Assembly: GCA_963747105.1 (NCBI GenBank) | Contig: CAVVEC010000009.1 | Span: 1-64,000, forward strand | DNA from: CAVVEC01 sp963747105 | Lineage (GTDB): Bacteria > Acidobacteriota > Terriglobia > Terriglobales > Acidobacteriaceae | Reading direction: 5' to 3' | DNA length: 64,000 nucleotides | Shown here: positions 51,350 to 61,900 of the stretch, piece after piece | Layout of the letters: each line of letters starts with the position of its first letter | How positions within the stretch are numbered: the first letter of the stretch is position 1 | The notes under the pieces: model-generated | Seen by the model: only the letters and a program-made list of their open reading frames with translations | What the model was told of the DNA's origin: nothing | Databases searched by the model: none | Program-made: the position numbers and the translations under genes

Positions 51350-51946
51350 TCAGCGAACCCTTCCCATTTTATCCACCGGCCAGTAGCCGAAGACCGCCTT
51401 GCCGTAAATGTAGCTCTGATCCACTGCGCCGAAATCGCGGCTGTCGTTGGACAAGCTGCGGTGATCGCCCAGCACGAAATAACTGCTCGGCGGGACGACC
51501 GTAACCGGATAGGAGCGTTCGTCCTCGTAGGCTCGCGGCACGTAATCTTCGTCCAGCGGGTGCCCGTTGACGAACACCCGGCCAGCATCAATGCGGATCC
51601 GGTCGCCGGCAAGCCCGACAACGCGTTTGATGAAGCTCTTCGAGGGATCGCGGGGATAGCGAAACACCACGATGTCCCCGCGCTGGATGGGTTCCAACCG
51701 GTAAACAAACTTGTTCACGAAAATGCGTTCCTGGTCCTCCAGCGAGGGCATCATGCTCGTGCCTTCCACCTTCACCGGTTGGTAGAGGAAGATGATGATG
51801 AAGCAGGAAATGGCCAGCGAGATGATGAGATCGCGCAGCCAGACTGAGAGCACAATGGCGCGCGAACGCGGGGCAGGACCTACCTCGCTCTTGAGTATCG
51901 TGTCCGGTTGTGTGGTCTCCGCTTGCTCCGCCATGTTTTCTGTCAT
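51350..51946 (-). CDS. lepB: signal peptidase I
   Basis: A 198-residue type I signal peptidase. One N-terminal membrane anchor (about 36-55) precedes the catalytic part: serine S64 in VEGTSMMPSL, lysine K107 in SFIKRVVGLAGD, and the downstream VPPSSYFVLGDHRSLSNDSRDFG box. It removes signal peptides at the outer face of the inner membrane. The gene is intact; its promoter must lie in the short divergent gap to the gene at 52063. Confidence 0.95.
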   Translation of the reverse strand: MTENMAEQAETTQPDTILKSEVGPAPRSRAIVLSVWLRDLIISLAISCFIIIFLYQPVKVEGTSMMPSLEDQERIFVNKFVYRLEPIQRGDIVVFRYPRDPSKSFIKRVVGLAGDRIRIDAGRVFVNGHPLDEDYVPRAYEDERSYPVTVVPPSSYFVLGDHRSLSNDSRDFGAVDQSYIYGKAVFGYWPVDKMGRVR

Positions 51947-52062
51947 TTTATACGGATCGGACTCCCCATGTGAGTGCTCCTTGGGAGAACAGGCCGCGCT
52001 CGCCCTCTAGACTACAACCGATGCAGGATTCAGGTTACAATATCCGTTGGGAAAACGGTATT

Positions 52063-52518
52063 ATGTTGAAACGCGGATTTGTCCTGGCCTTTGTATTCTT
52101 GCTCGCGTTGGTGGTGTCGGCTCCGTGGGCCAGTTCCCAACAGGAGGGTTCGGTTCCTGCCTATAATGCGGGCCCACCGGCCAAAGGCGCGAAACTACCC
52201 GCCATTCTGAGTAAAGATCAGTTATGGCAGGACGACACTCAGAGCCCATATCAGACGCATGCGTATGAGTTGGCTGCCAAGATACAGGCCGTTCTGCATC
52301 AGCAGCCCTGTTACTGTTACTGCGACCGGATGGGACACAATAGCCTGCATAGTTGCTTCGAGAATACCCATGGCGCTCGCTGCGATATCTGCCTGAAGGA
52401 GCTGTACTACGCGTATTCCGAGCATCAGAGAGGCAGGACGGCGGCACAAATCCGCAAAGGGATCATCCGCGGCGACTGGCGGCAGGTAAACCTGGAGAAG
52501 GCTGCTTGCATTAACTAG
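52063..52518 (+). CDS. PCYCxC-motif exported protein
   Basis: A 151-residue secreted protein. Residues 1-26 form a signal peptide (FVFLLALVVSAPWASSQ). The mature domain ends in PCYCYCDRMGHNSLHSCFENTHGARCDICLKE, the cysteine/histidine signature of PCYCGC-type proteins, which may bind metal. The helical tail has a GRTAAQIRKGIIRGDW motif often seen after it. It is divergent from lepB. Confidence 0.75.
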   Translation: MLKRGFVLAFVFLLALVVSAPWASSQQEGSVPAYNAGPPAKGAKLPAILSKDQLWQDDTQSPYQTHAYELAAKIQAVLHQQPCYCYCDRMGHNSLHSCFENTHGARCDICLKELYYAYSEHQRGRTAAQIRKGIIRGDWRQVNLEKAACIN

Positions 52519-52764
52519 CCGGGTCCGCAGACGGTTATCCGATGGCTCTGGAGGACGTGGCGAGTTGACGCGGTGTCGCAGAGCCGCGTATAACGTCTTT
52601 TCATAGCTGACAGGTTTTTCCACAACCAAGAGTTCGGCATCCAGAACTGTCGGCTGCCAGCGCGCACACGGACGGAGGCAGATTCGCCAGCAAAGGTTTA
52701 GAGAATTCCACTGAAGATATAGATAATAGGAGTACTTACGAAGAGTAAGGGAAGAGTTTTGCAG

Positions 52765-53330
52765 ATGGCACAGAAGACCCCACCCAAGAAGTCGTTTGCC
52801 GACGACCCCCGTTTTGCACAAGCTGTGCAAAACTATGAGGCCGGATTGCGCGCCATGCAGGAGCACAAGTTCGACAAGGCCCGCACCCACCTGCAGAAGG
52901 TTGTCTCCGGTCCGAGTAAAGAGCTGGCCGATCGTGCCTCCGTCCACCTCAACGCATGCAATCAGCAAACCGAACGAGTGGCCACCCAGTTCAAGAGTCC
53001 GGAAGAGCACTACGATTACGCCGTCTCGCTGATGAACGTCGGGGATTACGTCAGGCGCCCGCGAGCACTTGGACAAGCTGTCCAAGCAGATGCCCAAAGC
53101 CGATTACGTGGCCTACGGGCTGGCGGCTCTGGATTGCCTGACTGGACACGTGGAAGACTCGCTGCGACATCTGGCCGAGGCCATTCGGCTGAATACCGCG
53201 CTTCGTTTCCAGGCTCGCAACGACTCCGATTTTCAGAATCTGGCGGAGGATCCACGTTTCACCGAACTGTTGTATCCCGACCCCGGGGCCGAGTTGCTCG
53301 TCTGCCACAGGTTCCGACGAGGATCGCTAG
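52765..53330 (+). CDS. TPR-like repeat protein, frameshifted
   Basis: A protein of about 188 residues with tetratricopeptide-like helices: QNYEAGLRAMQEHKFDKARTHLQKVV, EEHYDYAVSLMNVGDY, DYVAYGLAALDCLTGHVEDSLRHLAEAIRLN, followed by an SDFQNLAEDPRFTELLY end. Breaks near 53053 and 53297 divide it; correction ends it at 53330, seven bases before yvcK. It may be cotranscribed with yvcK and glmU. Confidence 0.65.
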
Positions 53331-53336
53331 GCCCCC

Positions 53337-54425
53337 ATGGGCTACTCCCACGATCAACCCAAGGTTTCGCCCGGCGAAAGGCGTGGTGGCGACACCCTTC
53401 GCGTAGTGGCGATCGGCGGCGGCACCGGTCTCTCTACCCTGCTGAAAGGTCTGAAGCGCTACGTCGCCGGTCCCGGAGAACGACCCTCCGCCCAATCGGT
53501 CGAATCTGTAGTCTCTAATCTCTGCGCCGTGGTGACGGTGAGCGATGACGGCGGTTCCAGCGGCCGGCTGCGCAAGGAACTGAACATGTTGCCTCCCGGC
53601 GACGTGCGCAACTGCATCGTGGCTCTGTCGGAGGACGAAGCCCTTCTCTCCCGCCTGTTTCAGCATCGCTTCGTGAAGGGCTCTGGGCTCGAGGGCCACA
53701 GCTTCGGCAATCTCTTTCTCGCGGCTCTTACCTCCATCACCAGCGATTTCAGCGAGGCCGTGCGGTTGTCTTCGGAAATTCTGGTTACGCGCGGCCATAT
53801 TTATCCGGCAACGACTTCCAATGTTGAACTGGAAGCCCTGATGGAGGACGGGACGCGGGTGCGCGGAGAAACTAAAATCACCGCCAGCAAGGGCCGGATC
53901 AAAGAGCTATTTCTGGTGCCGCCGGACGTGGAGCCCTTGCCTCAGACCTTAGAGGCGATCGCCAGCGCTGATTTGATCACCATCGGCCCGGGTTCGTTAT
54001 TTACCAGCCTCATTCCCAACCTGCTGGTGCGCGGCATTTCTCAAGCCATTGCGACTTCTTCGGCGATCAAGGTTTACATCTGCAACCTGATGACCCAGGC
54101 GAATGAAAGTCTGGGACGCACCGCGGCGGATCACATTCGCGCCCTGCAGCGCCATGCCCAGGACCGCATCTTCGACTACGCTTTGCTCAACGGCAAACCC
54201 GCGTCTCCTCAGCTAAAGGCCAAGTACGCGCTTGAAGGGGCGAACCAGGTGGTCGCGGACGTGGAAGCGATCAAGGAACTGGGGGTCAACCCGGTGCTGG
54301 GCGATTATCTGGACGAAGGCGAAGTCGCACGCCACGCTACGGATCGAATCGCGCGGGACTTGCTGCGACTAGCCCGGCAAGCGCAGTCGGCCGGTGGCGC
54401 GAAGAGTATGGCACAAAAGACGTAG
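53337..54425 (+). CDS. yvcK: YvcK-family protein (gluconeogenesis factor/CofD-like)
   Basis: A 362-residue CofD/YvcK-fold protein: VVAIGGGTGLSTLLKGLK, VVTVSDDGGSSGRLRKEL, PPGDVRNCIVAL, SGLEGHSFGNLFLAALT and ITIGPGSLFTSLIPNLL. YvcK proteins bind UDP-sugars and help coordinate carbon supply with cell-wall synthesis, which fits the glmU gene 130 bp downstream. It is intact. The 2-phospho-lactate transferase CofD is a relative but the bacterial context favours YvcK. Confidence 0.9.
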   Translation: MGYSHDQPKVSPGERRGGDTLRVVAIGGGTGLSTLLKGLKRYVAGPGERPSAQSVESVVSNLCAVVTVSDDGGSSGRLRKELNMLPPGDVRNCIVALSEDEALLSRLFQHRFVKGSGLEGHSFGNLFLAALTSITSDFSEAVRLSSEILVTRGHIYPATTSNVELEALMEDGTRVRGETKITASKGRIKELFLVPPDVEPLPQTLEAIASADLITIGPGSLFTSLIPNLLVRGISQAIATSSAIKVYICNLMTQANESLGRTAADHIRALQRHAQDRIFDYALLNGKPASPQLKAKYALEGANQVVADVEAIKELGVNPVLGDYLDEGEVARHATDRIARDLLRLARQAQSAGGAKSMAQKT

Positions 54426-54460
54426 AGAACCTCTGCTTAAGTATCAACTTTCGGGCGCCC

Positions 54461-54484
54461 CGCACAGGCGAGGACGCCCGCGCC
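54461..54484. repeat. GGCGAGGACGCC-type hairpin
   Basis: CGCACAGGCGAGGACGCCCGCGCC, a copy of the hairpin class found in the DapA-family and hcrA genes, here between yvcK and glmU. Confidence 0.6.
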
Positions 54485-54555
54485 GACATTGGAAACTCAA
54501 TTTCCTTACATGCCTACCGCGACGACGGCGCTACCCTCGCGGTATATTGGGTCGA

Positions 54556-55995
54556 ATGCCAAAACCCAAAAGCAAGAGTTCACCTCGCTCTCCGCGTGTC
54601 GCGGTCGCGATCATGGCCGCCGGCAAAGGCACCCGTCTGAAGTCCAAACATCCGAAGGTTCTGCATGAAGTCGGCGGCAAGTCCCTGCTGGCGCACGTGA
54701 TCGCGGCGGCAACGAAGGTGGTTCCAGCGCAGGACGTGTACGCCATCGTCGGCCATGAAGCGGATCGCGTCCGCCAAGCCGTCGCGCCCACAGGAGTGAA
54801 CTTCATATTGCAGCAACCCCAGCGCGGCACCGGCCACGCGCTGATGGTCGCCCGCGAGGCACTGGCGGCCTACGACCAGATCATTGTGCTCTCCGGCGAT
54901 GCGCCGTTAATCACGCCACAAACCATCGAAAAGCTTCGCCAATTCCATGCGGCCAAGAATCCGGCGATGACGATCCTTAGCGCGCGATTGCAAGATCCAA
55001 CGGGCTATGGGCGAGTGATTCGCAAGAGTCGCGGCAGTGCTGACGTGCAAGCCATTGTGGAAGAAAAATCGGCCACGTCTGCCCAGCGGAAAATTGCCGA
55101 GATCAATTCTGGGATTTACGCATTCGCCGCAGAGCCGCTGTTCCGCTGCATCGGCAAGCTCCGCACGGACAATCCCCACGGCGAGTACTATCTCACCGAC
55201 ATGGCATCCATCCTGGCTAAAGGCAAAGAGCGCGTGGTCGCAGTGGAGGCCGATGATCCTCACGAGATTTTGGGAAGCAATACCCGCGCCGAATTGGTGG
55301 ACCTCGACCAGCGCATTCGTCTGACCAAATGTCAGCAACTCATGACTGACGGTGTGACCATTTTTTATCCGCAGACTTGCGTGATCGACTCCGACGCAGA
55401 GATCGGCGCCGACACCGTCATCGAACCCTTTGTACAAATTCTCGGGAAGACGCGGGTGGGCAGCGATTGCCGCGTCAGTTCCTACAGCGTGATTCGCGAT
55501 TCCGTAATCGAGGACCGGGTACTGATCCTCCCCGGCTGCGTTCTCGACGAAGCTCACGTGGAGGCCGGAGCGAGGCTGGGACCCTATTCGCGCTTGCGGC
55601 CGGGCAGCGAGATCGGTGAAGGCGCGCACGTGGGAAATTTTGTCGAGACCAAGAAAATCCGCCTGGGAAAAGGCTCCAAGGCCAATCATCTTACGTATCT
55701 CGGAAATGCCGAAATCGGCGAAGGCGTGAATATTGGCGCGGGAACGATCACCTGTAACTACGATGGCAAGCACAAGCACACTACGGTCATCGAAGACGGC
55801 GTATTCATTGGCAGCGATTCGACCCTGGTCGCGCCAGTTCGCATCGGAAAGCGCGCCTACATAGCGGCTGCATCGTGTGTTACCAACGATGTGCCGCCGG
55901 ATTCGCTGGCCCTGGCCCGCGCCCGTCAGATCGTCAAAGAAGGCTGGGTGAAGGAGAGAGGCGCAGGCCGCGCCAAGGCCGAGAAGGCGAAGTAG
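54556..55995 (+). CDS. glmU: bifunctional GlmU (uridyltransferase/acetyltransferase)
   Basis: A 479-residue GlmU making UDP-GlcNAc. The N-terminal nucleotidyltransferase has VAIMAAGKGTRLKSKHPKVLHEVGG, QQPQRGTGHAL and LSGDAPLI; the C-terminal left-handed beta-helix has hexapeptide repeats (IGADTVIEPFVQILGKTRVG, GEGVNIGAGTITCNYDG, FIGSDSTLVAPVRIG) with the acetyl-transfer region. The ATG at 54556 gives the family N terminus after a lysine-rich tail; longer upstream frames pass through a repeat. It is intact. Confidence 0.97.
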   Translation: MPKPKSKSSPRSPRVAVAIMAAGKGTRLKSKHPKVLHEVGGKSLLAHVIAAATKVVPAQDVYAIVGHEADRVRQAVAPTGVNFILQQPQRGTGHALMVAREALAAYDQIIVLSGDAPLITPQTIEKLRQFHAAKNPAMTILSARLQDPTGYGRVIRKSRGSADVQAIVEEKSATSAQRKIAEINSGIYAFAAEPLFRCIGKLRTDNPHGEYYLTDMASILAKGKERVVAVEADDPHEILGSNTRAELVDLDQRIRLTKCQQLMTDGVTIFYPQTCVIDSDAEIGADTVIEPFVQILGKTRVGSDCRVSSYSVIRDSVIEDRVLILPGCVLDEAHVEAGARLGPYSRLRPGSEIGEGAHVGNFVETKKIRLGKGSKANHLTYLGNAEIGEGVNIGAGTITCNYDGKHKHTTVIEDGVFIGSDSTLVAPVRIGKRAYIAAASCVTNDVPPDSLALARARQIVKEGWVKERGAGRAKAEKAK

Positions 55996-56107
55996 TCGAG
56001 CCCGCAGGGCTATTCTCCGCGCTTTGTTTCTCAAGAACATAGGCCGAAAGTCTCTATATCATTTCCCGTTGACAGGGTATGATGCTCGACGTTCTGGGGA
56101 AGGTATC

Positions 56108-57325
56108 TTGACGGGCGCGAAGCTACCGTGGACTTCGAGGGTGGGCGTGCGAGCGACAATCGGCACGACGATGCTCGTGCTGGCACTTATGGCCACAGCC
56201 ACGCAATCGGCGCGGTCGCAGACCCTCACGACACTCCACAACTTCAAAGGGCCGCCGGATGGACAGAATCCCTACGCAGTCTTGCTCAGCGACCCGGCTG
56301 GTAACCTCTATGGCACTACTCTGTATGGTGGAGGCGCCGACTTTGACTGCCCGGGTGCCGATACCTGTGGAGCGGTGTTTAAGGTGAGTGCCAGCGATAA
56401 GGAAACCGTGCTGCACAGGTTTACGGGAGGAAGCGACGGAGGCAATCCTTACTCAGGCTTGGTTCGGGATGCGGCGGGGAATCTCTATGGCGCCAGTTAC
56501 GACGGTGGCAGTGTCAACTGTCAGGCTGGCTGTGGCGTGGTTTTCAAGATGAGCAAGAACGGCAAGGAGACAGTGCTCCATGCCTTCGAAGGTGGGACGA
56601 CGGACGGGTGTGACCCCGCTGGGGAGTTGCTTCGTGACAACGCAGGCAATCTGTACGGGATTGCTGGATGCGGCGCGTACAACTATGGATTGGTATACAA
56701 GCTGGATAGCAAGGGCCACGAGAAGATTTTGTACAACTTCAGTGCATATCCGGGTGGTGGATTGTTGCTTGCTGGGCGCGGCAATTTCTATGGTTTGATT
56801 GCCGGGGGCGGCAATGACACTTGGGGAGCAGTGTACACGTTGACGAAGAGCGGTAGGCTATCCATACTTTACAGTTTTAATGGTGGGACAAACGACGGGT
56901 GTTTTCCACTCGGAACCCCGGCAATGGACGCGAATGGTAACCTCTATGGCACCACAAATCAATGTGGTTCGGCCAACTACGGAACCGTGTGGAAGCTGAA
57001 CACCGATCATACCGAAACGGTGTTGCACAACTTCACAGACGAACCATCAGATGGGGCGCTTCCTTTTGCAGGAGTGATTCTTGACACAGATGTGAACATC
57101 TACGGCGGTACGTTCGCAGGCGGGGCCTCTAATTACGGAACCGTGTATCGACTGGATGCGAATGGCAATTTCACGCTGCTGCACAGCTTCGCCGGCTCGG
57201 ATGGCGCGTCGCCTCGCGGAGGCGTGATTCGGGATAAGAAGGGCAATCTTTATGGCACCTCCGTGGGAGGAGGTACGGGGCCATGCCGCGAAGGCTGCGG
57301 CACGGTGTGGGAACTGAAGCCGTAG
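56108..57325 (+). CDS. secreted GloVer tandem-repeat protein
   Basis: A protein of about 405 residues with a signal peptide (ATIGTTMLVLALMATATQSARSQ) and some eight repeats of about 45 residues with the pattern DxxGNLYGTTxxGG...GxVFKL...ETVLHxF. This is the choice-of-anchor GloVer repeat, probably a surface-located beta-propeller-like fold, frequent in acidobacteria. Cysteine pairs occur in repeats 1, 2, 3, 5 and 8. I start it at the TTG at 56108 after GAAGG; ATG codons at 56024 and 56168 are alternatives. Function unknown. Confidence 0.8.
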   Translation: MTGAKLPWTSRVGVRATIGTTMLVLALMATATQSARSQTLTTLHNFKGPPDGQNPYAVLLSDPAGNLYGTTLYGGGADFDCPGADTCGAVFKVSASDKETVLHRFTGGSDGGNPYSGLVRDAAGNLYGASYDGGSVNCQAGCGVVFKMSKNGKETVLHAFEGGTTDGCDPAGELLRDNAGNLYGIAGCGAYNYGLVYKLDSKGHEKILYNFSAYPGGGLLLAGRGNFYGLIAGGGNDTWGAVYTLTKSGRLSILYSFNGGTNDGCFPLGTPAMDANGNLYGTTNQCGSANYGTVWKLNTDHTETVLHNFTDEPSDGALPFAGVILDTDVNIYGGTFAGGASNYGTVYRLDANGNFTLLHSFAGSDGASPRGGVIRDKKGNLYGTSVGGGTGPCREGCGTVWELKP

Positions 57326-57358
57326 CCACAGGGCCGGGAGCAACGCGCAGAGCTTTTC

Positions 57359-57387
57359 GCGGGCGAGGGCGCCCGCGCCACATTGGT
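57359..57387. repeat. GC-rich hairpin repeat
   Basis: CGCGGGCGAGGGCGCCCGCG followed by CCACATTGG, the same class as 12279, 13078 and 54461, between two convergent genes. Confidence 0.65.
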
Positions 57388-57398
57388 TCGGGGTTTCG

Positions 57399-57761
57399 CT
57401 AAGCCTGGCCGGCGTTGGTGAACGCCGCGACGGCATCATCCAAGGTAGGGAAAATCAGGAAGAGCGACTCCACCCGGGTAATTTCAAATAACTTCAAAAC
57501 CCGATCGTTCACTCCGCTCAAGGCCACCCGTCGCCCCGCTTTCTGGCGGGATACGGAGGCGCTAACCAGCGACCCGAGCCCCGAAGAATCGATGTAGGGA
57601 ACGTCCGTCAGGTCAAGAATCACAGTTGAGGAATTTTCTTCGCGGCGCAGCGCGTTTTGAAACTGAAACAGATTCTCCATCGTTAGCGGACCTTTCAACC
57701 AGAGCACACCCTGCCCTCCTACCGCCTCCAGCCGCTCGACCTCCAACGGGTTTGGAACCAT
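57399..57761 (-). CDS. STAS-domain anti-sigma-factor antagonist
   Basis: A 120-residue STAS protein: a LDLTDVPYIDSSGLGSLVSA block with the phosphorylatable serine, and a C-terminal LKLFEITRVESLFLIFPTLDDA half. Such proteins bind anti-sigma kinases or act in a stress-response switch. No partner kinase or phosphatase lies in the window. It is intact and convergent with the GloVer gene. Confidence 0.88.
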   Translation of the reverse strand: MVPNPLEVERLEAVGGQGVLWLKGPLTMENLFQFQNALRREENSSTVILDLTDVPYIDSSGLGSLVSASVSRQKAGRRVALSGVNDRVLKLFEITRVESLFLIFPTLDDAVAAFTNAGQA

Positions 57762-57897
57762 CGTGGGATTCTATGGCAGACCTGGGACGCTGGGCAAGCC
57801 CAGCCCCGCCTCACAATAGGGCCTGCAGAGTCTGCATCGGAAAGAAACTGACGTGCTCTGCGGACGACGTACGAAAGTACCCTTGACCAAAAGCGCG

Positions 57898-57918
57898 GAA
57901 TATAGGATTCCTATATTC
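57898..57918. promoter_or_regulatory. PadR operator
   Basis: Two ten-bp arms (GAATATAGGA and TCCTATATTC) around one central T form a perfect palindrome directly upstream of the padR ATG. A TTGACC -35-like box lies at 57883-57888. Confidence 0.75.
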
Positions 57919-57921
57919 AGC

Positions 57922-58263
57922 ATGAGGCAACGCATCCGATCACAAATTGCCCGGGGCAGCGCCGAGCTGGCCATTCTCACGTTGCTCAATGAGCAGCCGC
58001 TCTACGGCTTCGAGATCGCCAGGCGGATCGAGGAGAGAACCGCCGGGGCGCTGCGCTTTACCCTGGCGTCCCTCTATCCCATGCTTTATGACCTGGAAAA
58101 GCGCGGCTGGGTGAAAGGCCGATGGCAAGCGAATCAGGCTGGGCGCGACCGCCGCTATTATTCCCTGACGCGGCACGGCAAGAAGCAACTGGCGCCTCTG
58201 CGGCAGGAGTGGCAAGGATTTTTTCAGGCGCTCAACAGCCTGGCGGGGGTGAGCCATGCCTGA
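57922..58263 (+). CDS. PadR-family transcriptional regulator
   Basis: A 113-residue PadR regulator: GSAELAILTLLNEQPLYGFEIARRIEERT, then the recognition part LRFTLASLYPMLYDLEKRGWVKGRW and a wing with RDRRYYSLTRHGKKQL. It probably represses its own operon through the palindrome that ends three bases before its ATG; the effector is unknown. Its end overlaps the following membrane protein by eight bases. Confidence 0.92.
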   Translation: MRQRIRSQIARGSAELAILTLLNEQPLYGFEIARRIEERTAGALRFTLASLYPMLYDLEKRGWVKGRWQANQAGRDRRYYSLTRHGKKQLAPLRQEWQGFFQALNSLAGVSHA

Positions 58264-58954
58264 CTGGAATGCGCTGGTGCGTGAGCGACTGGGTGGGCTT
58301 GGCCTCGATCCGGCACAGCAGGAACAAATCGTAACGGAGCTCGCCAGCCATTTACAGGATCGCTACGAAGAGCTGTACGCACGAGGACTCTGCGAGTCTG
58401 AGGCGATGCAGCGTTCTCTGCTCCAGGTGGCGAACTGGCACCGGTTGGCGCGGCAGATCCAACACGCGAAGCGCGAGGAGGAAATTATGAACACACGTAC
58501 AAAGCAGCTCTGGTTTCCCGGGTTCGTCAGCCTGGCATCCGCCATGGTAGTTTGGGCCATCCTGGAGACGATGGCCTTGCAAACTCATGACGGCCTGTTG
58601 ACCAGCATCACGAATCATCTCTCCTCCGACCCCGTGGATCGGACGGCGCTGGCGATCTATCTTCCCTGGGTAGTTCTGCTGCCCTGCAGCGGGGCCGCAG
58701 GAGCGTATTTATCCCGGCGTGCCGGAGGCTCACGCTTGGCACGCCTAGCTAGCGGTCTGCTGCCCTCGATTATGCTGATTGTCTTGTTCGCCCTGATCCT
58801 GCCCCTCGAATTTCTTTACGGCCACACACCTTTTGTCATCCACCATCCGTTCCTCTTCCTGGGAAAGGCGCTCGGTTCGACCGTGATCCCCAGCGTGGCG
58901 CTGCTGCTCGGCGCCGCACCGTTCCTGAGGACATCGAGCCCCCAAGCGTGCTGA
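58256..58954 (+). CDS. PadR-associated membrane protein
   Basis: A 232-residue protein. The N-terminal 75 residues are a soluble helical domain (RLGGLGLDPAQQEQIVTELASHLQDRYEEL) like the permease-prefix domain found next to PadR genes. Four hydrophobic helices follow (FVSLASAMVVWAILETMAL, AIYLPWVVLLPCSGAAGAYL, LLPSIMLIVLFALILPLEFLYG, GSTVIPSVALLLGAAPFL). It overlaps padR and is probably controlled by it. Exact function is unknown. Confidence 0.75.
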   Translation: MPDWNALVRERLGGLGLDPAQQEQIVTELASHLQDRYEELYARGLCESEAMQRSLLQVANWHRLARQIQHAKREEEIMNTRTKQLWFPGFVSLASAMVVWAILETMALQTHDGLLTSITNHLSSDPVDRTALAIYLPWVVLLPCSGAAGAYLSRRAGGSRLARLASGLLPSIMLIVLFALILPLEFLYGHTPFVIHHPFLFLGKALGSTVIPSVALLLGAAPFLRTSSPQAC

Positions 58955-58984
58955 CGAGGTCCCAGCGCGGATCAAGGAAGCGGG

Positions 58985-61900
58985 CTACCTCTTGCGCTGG
59001 CGGATTCGCACTTCAAAGCTGACTACGCCGTTGTAGTCGCGGACCGCGAGGATGGAGACGTTGCGGGTCACATTGTATTCGGCTTGAATGATCTGCTGCG
59101 AGGTCTGCGAAACATTCGTGGTGTAGGTGACGGTGAGGTTGTCCTTGACCTGCTGCTCGATGGTGACCGGGCGTGCGAGGTGGTAGGAGAGGTCTCCGTG
59201 TTCAATACCCTGAGGATCGATCTTGATATGGCTGATCCCGAACAGGCTTTGCGAGCGGCTGCTGAGCGCGGAATTCAAAGCTTCGGCTAGAACCGCGCTG
59301 GAAGCTTGCTGGGCAAAGGGGGACTGTCCGGACTGCTGCAACTGAGCGGACTGCTGCTGGGTCTGGCCCAGGGCTAGCAAACTGATGATATCGGCAGTCG
59401 CCAGCGGCGGCTCGGAGTGGTAGGTCATATTCAGTTTGTCAACCCCGCCATTCAGATTGACCGTGATGTCGTAGTCGCGAACGTGGGTAGAAGCCTGCAG
59501 ATCGAGCACCGGCGTGGTCGTGACTGGATTGGTGAAGGTCACGTCACCGCGTTCCATGCGGTACTTGGTCCCGTTGAAGTACACCTGACCCTCAATAATG
59601 TCGGCGCGCCCGAGCAGAACAGGTTTAGCGGCGGTGCCCCGAAGGCGCAAATCCGCATCGCCGGAAAGCCGGACCACCGCGGTTTGCATCTGCAGCTCGG
59701 GGGTCGTGACGATATGCACGTCCATCCGGATGCGGTTCAACAGCGGGTTGGTTTGTGGCAAAGCCGAACTCTGGGCGCTGCGCTCCAGATACGCACCAAA
59801 GTCAAAACCGGGTGTTACGGCGAGCTTCGTGACGGTTATGTTTCCAGAAAGCACCGAGGCGGATTGTGTCCCTGCGAAACGCAGTTCGGCATTCGTCATG
59901 GAACTGACGCCTGGGGGGTAGCGTAAACGCACGTCCTGCGTGGTTAGCGTGAGATTGAAATTGAGCTGACGGTTATAGGCGGTAGCATAGCCGCCGAACG
60001 TGACCAGGCCGCCGCCGACATGCGCGGTCAGAGTTTCAATTTGCAACCGGTCCTGATTGAACACCAGGGACCCGTTGATATCACTTAATGCGCTGGGAAG
60101 ATCCTTGTAAGCCACCGAGCCGCTGGTGATCTGCAACCGGCCTTGAGTGGTAGGCCGGGAGGCCGTGCCGCCAACCGCCACGTCAACCGCGACCACCCCG
60201 GATGACGTGAAGTCGGGGTTATTGCTCTCAATAAGCTGCAGGTCCGAATGACCGACGGCGTGCAAGTCGAGTTGGTGCTCCCCGCTCAGCTGCACCATGC
60301 CGCCAACCGTAAGGTCGGTGCCTTCCCCGATCAGGTCGAATTGATCGAGCTTGAGGAATTGGCGGTTGACCTCAAACCGTATCGGGCCACTGTTGCGCAC
60401 TTTAATGTTCTCGATATCAGCCGAGAGGTCGCTGAGATTGCCTGCGACTTGCAGTTCCCTAGGATTGCGCAGTGGTCCTTGCAAACGCAGGTCGCCCGCA
60501 GTCGCAGAGTGTCCGGTCACGCGACCCCGCAGATAGGTTCGGATCACCGGATCCACATCGAGATGATCGAAATGGAGGTACACCGTGGCGGGCCAATCTC
60601 CGCGCAGATGAACATTGCCATCGAGGTCGAGCTGGGCATCCTTGAATTGTGAGCGTCCGGTAAGATGGAGTTCCGAACCCTGGGTTATCGCATCGAACGT
60701 GTATCCCCCAGCGGGTTCGTGGTCCAACTCAAGGTCGCGGAGCCGGATCTTGGCGTCAACCGTTGGCGCTTCCAGCGTTCCCGAGCCCTCGGCGCTGAAG
60801 TCCATCTGCCCATCCACGCTAACACGGCTGGCCTGAAGCTGCGGAATGCGGGCCAGATCGAAGTTATCTCCGCTCAAGTTGAATCGGTAGGCATGGGTGG
60901 AAAAGTTATAGGTTCCCGTACCGGCGACCCGCGCCTCATAGTGTGCGAGATGAACGTTGTTCAACGATACCTGTTCACCGTTGAACGCCAGCCCGGAGTC
61001 GAAGTGCTGCACCGGTTCGCCGCGAACCGTTGCGTTGGAGAGCTCGATCCGGCCTTCTCCGCGGGGCTGCGCTCGCGTCCCCGTGGCCCGGAGAGCAAGA
61101 TTCATCGTGCCAGTGAGGGGGTAGTCATCGCCGCCAAAGCCAGAACTCCGACTACATCGGTGTTGCGCATATCTACACGCGCCGTGAAGGGGCTGGTGTC
61201 GAGGAAGCGTCTTTGTTGCAGGCTCATGGTGAGGTCGAAATTTATGGCAGTGTCACCGTGACGCAGCACGCCGTTGTGGGCGGCGAAGATGTGTGGCGAG
61301 AGCTGAATGTCCGCAGCCAACGAGTCCCATTGCACCTGTTTTTCGGGTAGGTTCGCGGTTGCGGGGAAGAGGAAGTCGAAGTCCTGCGATTGCAGTCTGC
61401 CGGTAAAAGCGATATCGGAGAGTTTCCCGGTCGCCATGCCCTCGAAGGATGCGTGCCCCTGCAGCCTGACCGGCACGCGCTCCTGGTATCCCAGTGCTTC
61501 AAGAATAGGTTGCCACTCGCCCAGATCGTTTGTGCTGACGAATAACTTCAGAGCCGCGGTCGAAGAAAGCGTGCCAGGCGCCACGAACCTGGGTGGCGCG
61601 GGTGGCGATCTGGAACTCGCTGACTTCCAACTCCGCGGGTGCATTCCGATAGATCGCATGGGCATGCACATTCAACGGTAATTGTCCCGGCTTGAGTCGA
61701 GCGGGGGCCGTAACCTCCAGCGCAATTTCAGCCTCCGCGTTGCGGGGCGCACCCCGCCAGCGGGTTTCGATACTCCCGCTGGCCAAGCCGGCCAGGTTCA
61801 TGCGACCTAGCGGCCGGGCTGAGGAAGACAGAGCCGCCGCGATCTCGTAAGCAGAAAGATCCTTCATCCGCAGGCGCACGCTTCCCTTCTGCTCCTCGAG